Assembly (NCBI GenBank): GCA_947626215.1
Contig: CANQRJ010000059.1
Location: forward strand, 1 to 8,300
Origin: an uncultured Bacilli bacterium
Lineage (GTDB): Bacteria; Bacillota_I; Bacilli_A; RF39; UBA660
Direction of reading: 5' to 3'
DNA: 8,300 bases
The translations under genes and the position numbers were made by a program. This document shows, piece after piece, positions 1-6,114 of the stretch. Positions within the stretch are counted from its first letter, which is position 1, and every line of letters starts with the position of its first letter. The notes beneath the pieces are model-generated. The model was not told the origin of the DNA. It saw only the letters and a program-made list of their open reading frames with translations, and did not search any database.

Positions 1-220
1 TGGTTACTCCATTCGTACATGAACTATTTTCTGTATCAAATGTATATCCTTCTTTACTTGGTATTGTATTTTGTTTTTCTCCATCTACTACATATGCAAA
101 AGTAATATTTGTTTCTTCTTGTTCTTTTAGTTTTATGACTTTTTTTTGTTTTATAATCATGCTTCCTATTAATAGAAAGATAAAAATAATCATGATGAAT
201 TTTATATTTCTTTTTTTCAT
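1..220 (-). CDS. Partial membrane-anchored surface protein, third paralogue (runs off left edge)
   Basis: This is the N-terminal 73 codons of a gene that continues beyond the left edge. It begins at ATG (218-220) with an AAAGG ribosome-binding site about ten bases upstream, and starts only about 20 bases after the stop of the 793-aa gene, so the two are probably cotranscribed. The protein opens with a basic stretch (MKKRNIK) and one hydrophobic helix (about residues 8-23), then a charged linker. The visible part of the next module (ITFAYVVDGE..NTIPSKEGY.FD...SSC.NG) aligns with residues 58-92 of the 793-aa protein and with the matching part of the 591-aa protein, including the first conserved cysteine. 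It is therefore a third family member, but with a shorter N-terminus. Its C-terminal domains are not visible. The function is unknown; a cell-surface role is inferred from the anchor and its relatives. Confidence 0.8.
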   Translation of the reverse strand, partial: MKKRNIKFIMIIFIFLLIGSMIIKQKKVIKLKEQEETNITFAYVVDGEKQNTIPSKEGYTFDTENSSCTNGVT

Positions 221-239
221 TTTCTTTTTTCCTTTCTAT

Positions 240-2621
240 TTATGGTGTGAGAATAACCCGAAATGTTCCCCTTAATACTGAATGTCCTTCTGTTTCATGA
301 AAAGCAAAAATTCCACCTAAAGATCCCCATTCAGAAGGTCCTCCACGAATAAACCATGGCCGAGCTGAACTTACAAATGTTGCATCATCTGCATACCATG
401 CGCCCGATTTTCTAACAGTATTTGCATTATAATTAGCTTGATAAAAATATCCCATTTCTTTCGTAGCATCACCTAGTTTTCCTCTTTGATAATCTTGATC
501 AGATGTGCTATAGTCATATAAATCGTAATATTTAGATGATGGCCAAGATTCTCCTGTAGTGTTTTCTATATTATCATTGCAATTTTCTTCATTGATTGCT
601 CCATTTTCAATACAGTTAGAGTAAAATCCTTTAAATCCTGAATTATAAGTACTATTTCTTCCGCTTGTTGGTGTAGAAGAATTAGTACTCGTTCCTTGCA
701 TTATTCCCATAACATATTCATATGCTCCACCATTCATATCATAAATTCCATAATAATTTTTTGTCGTACTAGATTCAGTACTTAAAACATTATTATAATG
801 TACAATATTTTGTCCATCTTGTTCTAAATTTGTTTTTTCAGTAATATCACATTCTGTTACTAAACCACACGTTGGTATAATTTTTGAACTCATTCCTGTA
901 ATGAAATCAATTGAATTATTAATCCTTACTTCTTCACAAGTTCCAGTAGTGCATCTTCCATATTTACTTTGTGTTAAATAGGCGACTGCTCCCCATTCCA
1001 TATTTTTCATCATATGACTTTCTAATTCTCTTTGATATTCATAACTTGTATAAAAAGCATTAGAAGCATTGATATTTCTCCAACTATACACATTGGGTTT
1101 TATTATTAATTTTTCTGAATCTTTCTCATTTATTTCTGCTTCTCTTGCACTTTTAGCTCCAATATATCCACTTTCAAATTTGCTCATCCAAAATCCATTA
1201 TTATTATCAAATGAAGTAAAGGCAGGGTGAGTAAGCCAACTATCCTTTATATTTCCTTTACTTGGATTTACATCATTGGTTTCAAATGTAATTTGAATTT
1301 CTTTTTGTTGATTTAATTCTGTTTGTTTTGTAGCATCTGTAATATTTCCTAAATTTTGTTTTATGGTAGAATAACTGTCAGGATTTTCAGAAAATAATTG
1401 ATATTTGTATCTTGGTATCCATACAAAATAACTTTCAATATTATCTTCCGGAATAACTTCATTTGGTTGATATTCTTTTTTCGTAAAATCTACATATTTT
1501 AATAATTTTTCACTGTTCGTTATTTTAAAGTTTTCATTAGATATTTCATTTATTTCTGCTTCACTAATAGCTCGATTAAATATGGCCGCTTGATAAACAT
1601 CTACATCACCAAGTGCAGCAGGGCCAGTTATATCTGGATTAGCTCCAATTAGGAAAGGTTGTGATACTTTTTTAATATTTCCACTTTTCATTGTTTCACC
1701 AATTTTTTCACCATTTATATATATTTTCATTGCATTTCCATCATAAGTTGCTACTACTATAAATTCTTCATTTAAATCTGGTGCTTCTAATTTGATATCT
1801 GTATATTTTTGGTCTCCATCTATCCAAATACTAAAACCTATTTCTCTTAAATCATAGTAAATAGTTGCACCTGCTCCATCAATATTGCATAAAATAAAAT
1901 TTTGATTTCCAACATTCATTTTAGGTATTTTTACTTTTGCAACTAATGAAATTTGATTTTGAAAATCATAATTAGCAAGTCCTAAATCTACATAATCATC
2001 TACTCCATCTAAATGAAGAAAATTGTCTTCTAGTATAGGATCATTTTTTATTTTGTCATTTGCTTTTAATAACTCATAACTATTTTCTTTTAAAATTACA
2101 CTGTTTGCCCATTTCTTTTCTTCATATTTATACCAAGGATCTTCTTTATTCGTTATGTCTGCTTTTTTTACAATTCCATTTTCTTCAATTGTAATTGGGG
2201 TTAATTTTCCATTTCCTAAATCTGGTACGGCTCCATTTAATATACTTTCTTCATATCCATCTATAAATTTTAAATGACATTTGGTTGGACTTTCTTTGAT
2301 GTTTTTTATACTTGCTTCCCAACTATGGGCATTCCAAGATATATTTGTTCCATTTTCACAATAACTATGATAAGAATCAAATATTTTTCCACTTTCTTTT
2401 GTTGGTACTTCTTTTACTAAAACATCATTAATATAAAAATTAAAAGAAATATCTCCTTTACTTTGAACGACTCCATTAATGATATCAAATTCATCATTGG
2501 TTTCAAAGATAGCAAAGGTTCTATATAGAACTACTCCTCCAACAAGTAAAATACAAGCTATAGTAAATAAAATAATTCCTATTTTCTTTTTATCACTCTC
2601 TTTAAATTTTTTTAGTTTCAT
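240..2621 (-). CDS. Membrane-anchored surface protein with LamG-like and FGE-sulfatase/C-type-lectin-like domains
   Basis: This 793-residue protein starts at ATG (2619-2621) after a GGTGA Shine-Dalgarno sequence. It has a basic N-terminus and one hydrophobic helix (about 14-33), then a small beta module (58-120) with Cys88 and Cys115. A LamG/concanavalin-A-like jelly roll follows (about 197-363; hallmarks LHLDGVDDYVDLG, ATYDGNAMKIYINGEKIGE, FLIGANP, AAIFNRAISEAEI). The rest (about 395-793) fits the FGE-sulfatase fold: FVWIPRYKY, THPAF, FWMSKFESGY, EWGAVAYL, YDMNGGAYEYVMG, PWFIRGG and a terminal GTFRV. The catalytic cysteines of true formylglycine-generating enzymes are not recognisable, so ligand binding is more likely than catalysis. 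LamG domains commonly bind glycans or proteins. There is no LPXTG motif, so anchoring is presumably by the N-terminal helix. The promoter spacer contains a G10 tract and the leader forms a hairpin, suggesting variable expression. The domain calls are firm; the biological role is unknown. Confidence 0.85.
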   Translation of the reverse strand: MKLKKFKESDKKKIGIILFTIACILLVGGVVLYRTFAIFETNDEFDIINGVVQSKGDISFNFYINDVLVKEVPTKESGKIFDSYHSYCENGTNISWNAHSWEASIKNIKESPTKCHLKFIDGYEESILNGAVPDLGNGKLTPITIEENGIVKKADITNKEDPWYKYEEKKWANSVILKENSYELLKANDKIKNDPILEDNFLHLDGVDDYVDLGLANYDFQNQISLVAKVKIPKMNVGNQNFILCNIDGAGATIYYDLREIGFSIWIDGDQKYTDIKLEAPDLNEEFIVVATYDGNAMKIYINGEKIGETMKSGNIKKVSQPFLIGANPDITGPAALGDVDVYQAAIFNRAISEAEINEISNENFKITNSEKLLKYVDFTKKEYQPNEVIPEDNIESYFVWIPRYKYQLFSENPDSYSTIKQNLGNITDATKQTELNQQKEIQITFETNDVNPSKGNIKDSWLTHPAFTSFDNNNGFWMSKFESGYIGAKSAREAEINEKDSEKLIIKPNVYSWRNINASNAFYTSYEYQRELESHMMKNMEWGAVAYLTQSKYGRCTTGTCEEVRINNSIDFITGMSSKIIPTCGLVTECDITEKTNLEQDGQNIVHYNNVLSTESSTTKNYYGIYDMNGGAYEYVMGIMQGTSTNSSTPTSGRNSTYNSGFKGFYSNCIENGAINEENCNDNIENTTGESWPSSKYYDLYDYSTSDQDYQRGKLGDATKEMGYFYQANYNANTVRKSGAWYADDATFVSSARPWFIRGGPSEWGSLGGIFAFHETEGHSVLRGTFRVILTP

Positions 2622-2625
2622 TTAA

Positions 2626-2657
2626 AAAATCACCATAGTTCCTACTATAGTGATTTT
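2626..2657 (-). promoter_or_regulatory. Leader hairpin sequestering the Shine-Dalgarno of the 793-aa gene
   Basis: In the minus-strand RNA a 13-bp stem forms between AAAATCACTATAG (2657-2645) and CTATGGTGATTTT (2638-2626), with the loop UAGGAA. One pair is G·U, which would be A·C on the other strand, so the structure fits minus-strand RNA best. The 3' arm carries GGUGA, eight bases before the ATG, so the stem would hide the ribosome-binding site. The arm is followed by a short U run, so it could also act as a terminator or attenuator. The 591-aa paralogue has an equivalent hairpin, arguing for a function. If transcription starts about seven bases after the proposed -10, part of the 5' arm would be missing. 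Which of these roles applies cannot be decided from sequence. Confidence 0.6.
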
Positions 2658-2684
2658 ATCATATAACCCCCCCCCCGTCGTCAA
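2658..2684 (-). promoter_or_regulatory. Sigma-A-type promoter with G10 tract in its spacer (793-aa gene)
   Basis: On the minus strand, TTGACG (2684-2679, five of six to the -35 consensus) is followed after 15 bases by TATGAT (2663-2658, five of six to the -10 consensus). Ten of the 15 spacer bases are a pure G run. Fifteen is shorter than the preferred 17, so gain of two G would give an ideal spacing and further change would weaken it. The site lies just upstream of the leader hairpin and about 40 bases from the ATG. The call rests on motif match and position only. Confidence 0.6.
2667..2676. repeat. Homopolymeric C10 (G10 on the minus strand) tract
   Basis: Ten consecutive C occur in a sequence where C and G are both scarce. 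No other G or C run of comparable length is seen in the window. It is intergenic and falls between the -35 and -10 elements proposed for the 793-aa gene. Runs of this kind are prone to slipped-strand mispairing, so the length seen here may be only one state in a population. Confidence 0.9.
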
Positions 2685-2690
2685 TTGACG
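2679..2690. repeat. 12-bp perfect palindrome overlapping the -35 element
   Basis: CGTCAATTGACG is its own reverse complement. Its minus-strand right half supplies the proposed TTGACG -35 hexamer, and its other end lies 14 bases beyond the stop codon of the 591-aa gene. A dimeric regulator could bind here and block the promoter. As RNA it would give only a 4-bp stem with an AATT loop, so it is not a convincing terminator. The function is unproven. Confidence 0.5.
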
Positions 2691-2704
2691 TTTTCCTGTA
2701 AAAA

Positions 2705-4480
2705 TTATGGCATTAAAACAATTCGAAAACTGTAATTACCACTCGCGTGACCATTTTCATTAACAAAAGCTCCAATACCTGTGTCACTACCAGCCGTGAA
2801 ATGTCCACCACGCATAAACCAAGGAGAACCAGAATTCACAAAATATGAAGCATCGTAAAAATTACTATTGATAAATCTTAATGGTTTAGTATTGTAATTA
2901 TATTTTACAGAATAAAATGGTCCTAATTCTTTAGTTGCATCTCCTAAGTGTCCTCTTTGATAAAGTTGATTAGAAGTATTATAATCATATAAATCATAAT
3001 ATTTTCTACTTGGCCATTCAAGCCCTGTTGTTTGTTCTGTAGCACTTTTACTATCACATGAAGGGCAACTATACTTTCCTTTGAACCCTGAATTATACAA
3101 CTCATTTCTTCCACTTGCAGGGCTAGCATCATTTTCACTAGATTGTAAAACGCCCATTACATATTCCCAAGAACCTCCAGACATATCAAAAACCCCATAA
3201 TAATTTCCTGTTGTACTTGCTTCTTGACTAAAAGAGTTATAATAACTCCATCCCGAAGATCCATCCTGATTTAATCCTACTGTTTCATCATAATTATTGC
3301 AATCTACACTATTTTCTGTATAACCACAACTTGGATTTTTGTTTGCCGAGTAACCTGTGATATAACGACTGTTATTAATTCTTGGCTCTGTACAAATATC
3401 TTTACATCTTCCATATTGGGACTGCGTTAAATAGAATATGGCTCCCCATTCTGTGTTTTTCATCATGTGGCTTTCTAGCTCTCTTAAATAACCATAACTT
3501 GTATAAAATGCATTTGACACATTAATATATCTCCAACTATAAGCATTAGGTTTAATAATGATCTTCTCTGGTTCTTGAATATTTTTCTCTGCTCCTAATT
3601 TATCTATGGCTCCATTATATCCTGTTTCAAATTTTCCAACCCACATCCCATTACTATTAAAACTTGTAAACGCAGGGTGTGTAAGCCAACTATTTTGTGT
3701 ACTACCAATAGATGTGCCATCATTTTTAGTTTCAAAAATAATTTCATATGGACTGTTAGAGCTATTATTTGTTATTTGATCATTATTAGACTGTTCTCCA
3801 TATTCATGACTTATTTCTGTATATCTATTATAAGTACTTTCACTTTCTTTTAATTGATATTTATATCTTGGAATCCACACAAAATAAGATTCAATCGCAC
3901 TTTCTGGTATTTCTTCTCCTGGTGTATAATGATCTACTTCTCCATCTTTTAAAATCACTGCATTTGCCCATCGCTTTTGTTCATAACTATACCAACTCGT
4001 TGTAATATCTGCCTTCTTTACTTTTCCTCCTGGAGTAGAGCCTTCGTAATTTACATCACTTGGTTGTTCATTATCACTAATTGTTATTGGAATAAGTCTT
4101 CCATTTCCTAAATCTGGGATGGCTCCACGTAATATTTCTTCTTTATATATTTGTTTAAAATATAAGTAACATTTTGTTTTTGTTGAATTTACTCCTTTTA
4201 TTTTTACTTCCCAATTTTCATCATCCCAACTCACATTACTGATTTGTTCTTTTGTTATCATATCAATGCATTTACTTGATAATGTGTCTAGTGAATAATC
4301 TTCTTTTTTCTCCGGTACAGTTTTAGATAAAGAACCATCTATATAAAATGCAAACTCCATATCTCCCATATCTTGTACATTTCCATTCATCACATTAAAA
4401 TTGTCATTCATTTCGAATATTGCAAACGTTCTATATAGAATCACTCCTGTTATTAATAAAATACAAGTGATGGTAAACAA
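2705..4480 (-). CDS. Membrane-anchored surface protein with FGE-sulfatase/C-type-lectin-like domain, paralogue lacking LamG
   Basis: This is a close paralogue of the 793-aa protein. From the first conventional in-frame start (TTG at 4480) it is 591 residues, but that start falls inside the membrane helix and removes the basic N-terminus. The homologous start would be at 4531, where the codon is ACG. It has the helix remnant (1-15), the small beta module with Cys71 and Cys104, a KKADIT..WYSYEQKRWANAVIL linker, then the FGE-like region: FVWIPRYKYQL (200-210), THPAF, MWVGKFETGY, EWGAIFYLTQS, FDMSGGSWEYVMG, PWFMRGG and a terminal YSFRIV. The LamG domain is absent, and the linker passes directly into IPESAIESYFVW. 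No catalytic cysteines of an FGE enzyme are evident. No good promoter is visible between it and sigE. It may be expressed by readthrough, weakly from ACG, or not at all. Confidence 0.8.
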   Translation of the reverse strand: MFTITCILLITGVILYRTFAIFEMNDNFNVMNGNVQDMGDMEFAFYIDGSLSKTVPEKKEDYSLDTLSSKCIDMITKEQISNVSWDDENWEVKIKGVNSTKTKCYLYFKQIYKEEILRGAIPDLGNGRLIPITISDNEQPSDVNYEGSTPGGKVKKADITTSWYSYEQKRWANAVILKDGEVDHYTPGEEIPESAIESYFVWIPRYKYQLKESESTYNRYTEISHEYGEQSNNDQITNNSSNSPYEIIFETKNDGTSIGSTQNSWLTHPAFTSFNSNGMWVGKFETGYNGAIDKLGAEKNIQEPEKIIIKPNAYSWRYINVSNAFYTSYGYLRELESHMMKNTEWGAIFYLTQSQYGRCKDICTEPRINNSRYITGYSANKNPSCGYTENSVDCNNYDETVGLNQDGSSGWSYYNSFSQEASTTGNYYGVFDMSGGSWEYVMGVLQSSENDASPASGRNELYNSGFKGKYSCPSCDSKSATEQTTGLEWPSRKYYDLYDYNTSNQLYQRGHLGDATKELGPFYSVKYNYNTKPLRFINSNFYDASYFVNSGSPWFMRGGHFTAGSDTGIGAFVNENGHASGNYSFRIVLMP

Positions 4481-4531
4481 AATGATTCCAATTTTTTTAT
4501 TATTTTTTTCTTTAAATGTTTTTAATTTCGT
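4481..4531 (-). other. 5' coding extension of the 591-aa gene with ACG in place of the start ATG
   Basis: Seventeen open codons upstream of the TTG read (T)KLKTFKEKNNKKIGIIL, matching MKLKKFKESDKKKIGIIL at the start of the 793-aa paralogue. The aligned first codon is ACG (4531-4529) rather than ATG. It is preceded by an AGGGTGA ribosome-binding site in the expected place. The frame stays open upstream only to a TAG at 4549-4547, with no ATG, GTG or TTG between. The extension is therefore clearly ancestral coding sequence, and either the start has been lost or a rare ACG start is used. Confidence 0.75.
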
Positions 4532-4535
4532 ATGA

Positions 4536-4568
4536 AAAAAATCACCCTACTCTATAGAATGATTTTTT
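4536..4568 (-). promoter_or_regulatory. Leader hairpin upstream of the 591-aa gene (possible sigE terminator)
   Basis: The minus-strand RNA can fold into a 15-bp stem. The 5' arm is 4568-4554, the loop AGA is 4553-4551, and the 3' arm is 4550-4536, followed by one more U. Three pairs are G·U, so the fold is poor on the opposite strand. The 3' arm contains AGGGUGA, the only ribosome-binding site in range of the ACG codon. The blocks AATCA, CTATAG and GGTGATTTTTT are shared with the leader of the 793-aa gene. Its position 30 bases after the sigE stop and the U-rich 3' side also fit a weak terminator for spoIIGA-sigE. The two roles are not exclusive. Confidence 0.55.
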
Positions 4569-4597
4569 CACAAAATCGAGATGCTTTCTTATAAAAT

Positions 4598-5281
4598 TTA
4601 TGTTTTCATTAGTTCTTTGATGTTTTTAATTACTTTTTTTTCTATTCTTGAAATATAAGATTGACTTATTCCTAACATCTCTGCTACTTCTTTTTGGGTA
4701 TAACTTTCTGTATTATTTAAGCCATATCTTAAGATCATAATTTGCTTTTCTCGTTTATTTAATTTATTAATCTCACTTGCAATAAACTTTTGATCTACTT
4801 GTTTTTCATAGGCATCGCTTACTAAATCACTGTCAGTTCCTAAAACATCTTCTAAATGAAGTTCGTTTCCTTCATTATCAAAATTTAAACTATCTTCTAA
4901 AGAAATTTCTTTTTTTCGTTTTTTATTTTTTCTTAAGAACATTAGTATTTCATTAGCTATACAACGTGAAGCATAAGTTGCTAATTTGATATTTTTATCT
5001 AATTTATATGTGTTAATTCCCTTTATCAATCCAATAGAACCAATGCTTACCAAGTCTTCCATATCATAACCGGTTCCTTCATATTTTTTAGCAAGAAACA
5101 CGACTAATCTTAAATTATGTTCAATTAATTTATTTTTGGCTTCTTCATCCCCTTGTTGGGCTTTTAAAATACATTCTAGTTCTTCTTCTTTACTTAAAGG
5201 TGGTGGTAATTTATCACTGCTTCCAATAAAAAAACACTCACTATATTTTCCTTTTATCCAATTCAAAATTTTTTGTATCAT
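4598..5281 (-). CDS. sigE: RNA polymerase sporulation sigma factor sigma-E, pro-form
   Basis: This is the early mother-cell sigma factor of endospore formation, made as an inactive membrane-bound precursor. The 227-residue product starts at ATG 5281, chosen over an upstream in-frame TTG because GGAGGA lies seven bases before it and it overlaps the spoIIGA stop as ATGA. The IGSSDKLPPPLSKEEE segment (19-34) matches the conserved start of mature sigma-E. Region 2 spans about 52-118 (NLRLVVFLAKKYEGTG, EDLVSIGSIGLIKGINTY, KLATYASRCIANEILMFLR). Region 4 (172-222) holds the helix-turn-helix TQKEVAEMLGISQSYISRIEKK. By alignment with Bacillus subtilis, cleavage would fall between Phe17 and Phe18, giving a pro-sequence of about 17 residues rather than 27. 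The first residues (MIQKILNWIKGKY) look like a short amphipathic helix. It is cotranscribed with its protease gene spoIIGA. Confidence 0.95.
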   Translation of the reverse strand: MIQKILNWIKGKYSECFFIGSSDKLPPPLSKEEELECILKAQQGDEEAKNKLIEHNLRLVVFLAKKYEGTGYDMEDLVSIGSIGLIKGINTYKLDKNIKLATYASRCIANEILMFLRKNKKRKKEISLEDSLNFDNEGNELHLEDVLGTDSDLVSDAYEKQVDQKFIASEINKLNKREKQIMILRYGLNNTESYTQKEVAEMLGISQSYISRIEKKVIKNIKELMKT

Positions 5282-6066
5282 AATAGTTCCTCCAAACAAT
5301 TAGAATTTAATACACAATCTACTCCATCTCGAATTAAATCATCTTCACTAATTCCAACTAAATAATTTTTGCTTTTCTTTTTATTTATCTCTAGATAATC
5401 AATTGGAAAACATTTTATTAATCCTTCATGATTTAAACTGTGATACGGAACATATAGAATTCTTTTTTGTTTTATATTTTGAAGTAAATTTTCTTTAATT
5501 AGTATCACATATTTTTTAGTGATAGGATCTTTTAATTTATTTCCTGTATCTAGAAATCCTTGAAATTTCTTTATTTTCCCGTCTAAAAAAGCAATGGTTA
5601 CTTCATAATAGGATGAATACTTTTTTTCATGATTTCTTTGCCTATAATAAATATATAACATAATGGGTGATAATATGACTAAAAAAAGATATGGAATTTG
5701 ATAATCATTATATGTGAAAATAAGACTATTTTGATTTTCTGAAAACTCTAATTTTAAAAAATATAAAAAGCCACCTAATATAACACTCGTCATATAAAAA
5801 TAACTGATGTTCTGCATCAAATAATTTTTATCTTTCCAACCAAAACTTAAAATACACATGATACTACTTAAAATGATTTTGAATATAAATAATAAAAAAG
5901 AAGATATCGGTATAAATAATGTAAAAAAAGATATGGAACCTACTAGCGAGGACAGAAAAATGCGTTTCAAAGATGCATTACGTTTCAATGTGTTATTTAC
6001 TGTTAAAAGAAGTAAAAAATCAAAGAACAAATTAAGAAAAAATACCAAATCTAAATAAACAGTCAT
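5278..6066 (-). CDS. spoIIGA: Sigma-E processing membrane aspartic peptidase SpoIIGA
   Basis: This membrane protease cleaves pro-sigma-E in the mother cell after a forespore signal (SpoIIR in known systems). The product is 262 residues from ATG 6066. That start has a GGTGA ribosome-binding site five bases upstream and gives the family-typical MTVYLDLVFFLNLFFDF; an in-frame TTG at 6090 lies beyond the proposed promoter and is unlikely. The N-terminal half (about 5-140) is strongly hydrophobic, consistent with the five membrane helices of the family. The C-terminal half is a soluble protease domain with the active-site motif DTGN at 173-176; Asp173 corresponds to catalytic Asp183 of B. subtilis. 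It is shorter than the 309-residue B. subtilis protein, mainly through a shorter C-terminus. The gene overlaps sigE by four bases, and the sigE ribosome-binding site lies inside its 3' end, so the two are probably translationally coupled. Confidence 0.93.
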   Translation of the reverse strand: MTVYLDLVFFLNLFFDFLLLLTVNNTLKRNASLKRIFLSSLVGSISFFTLFIPISSFLLFIFKIILSSIMCILSFGWKDKNYLMQNISYFYMTSVILGGFLYFLKLEFSENQNSLIFTYNDYQIPYLFLVILSPIMLYIYYRQRNHEKKYSSYYEVTIAFLDGKIKKFQGFLDTGNKLKDPITKKYVILIKENLLQNIKQKRILYVPYHSLNHEGLIKCFPIDYLEINKKKSKNYLVGISEDDLIRDGVDCVLNSNCLEELL

Positions 6067-6081
6067 ATTTTCACCGTTTTC

Positions 6082-6114
6082 ATTATACAAAAAAGAAACG
6101 AAAAAAAATGTCGT
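6082..6114 (-). promoter_or_regulatory. Candidate spoIIG promoter with long spacer
   Basis: A perfect TATAAT (6087-6082) lies 15 bases upstream of the spoIIGA ATG. No good -35 sits at 17 bases, but ACGACA (6114-6109, four of six to TTGACA) lies 21 bases upstream of the -10. The B. subtilis spoIIG promoter is known for an overlong 22-bp spacer and activation by Spo0A. The complementary strand at the -35 reads TGTCGTT, five of seven to the Spo0A box TGTCGAA. The -10 is convincing; the -35 and box are tentative because they overlap the terminator stem of the preceding gene. Confidence 0.5.

Noticed and set aside
240..2870. Diversity-generating retroelement with the surface genes as variable proteins
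   Set aside because: The fold fits, but no reverse transcriptase or template repeat is in the window. The two copies differ at many silent sites and are not enriched for the AAY-type codons expected from adenine mutagenesis.
2944..3138. 64-codon open frame on the minus strand
   Set aside because: It is a different frame within the well-supported 591-aa surface-protein gene and has no recognisable features.
240..4480. Active formylglycine-generating enzymes
   Set aside because: The overall fold motifs are present, but the paired catalytic cysteines and surrounding signature near the C-terminus are not; the cysteines present lie in loops further upstream.
5282..5299. TTG start giving sigma-E six extra residues
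   Set aside because: It would place the GGAGGA ribosome-binding site inside the coding region; the ATG at 5281 has correct spacing and couples to the spoIIGA stop.
5858..6058. 66-codon open frame on the plus strand
   Set aside because: It lies wholly inside spoIIGA on the opposite strand, has no homology I recognise and a Lys/Asn-rich composition expected from AT-rich antisense sequence.
6067..6090. TTG start giving SpoIIGA eight extra residues
   Set aside because: The extension covers the TATAAT box and the GGTGA site, and the family begins at MTVYLDL.
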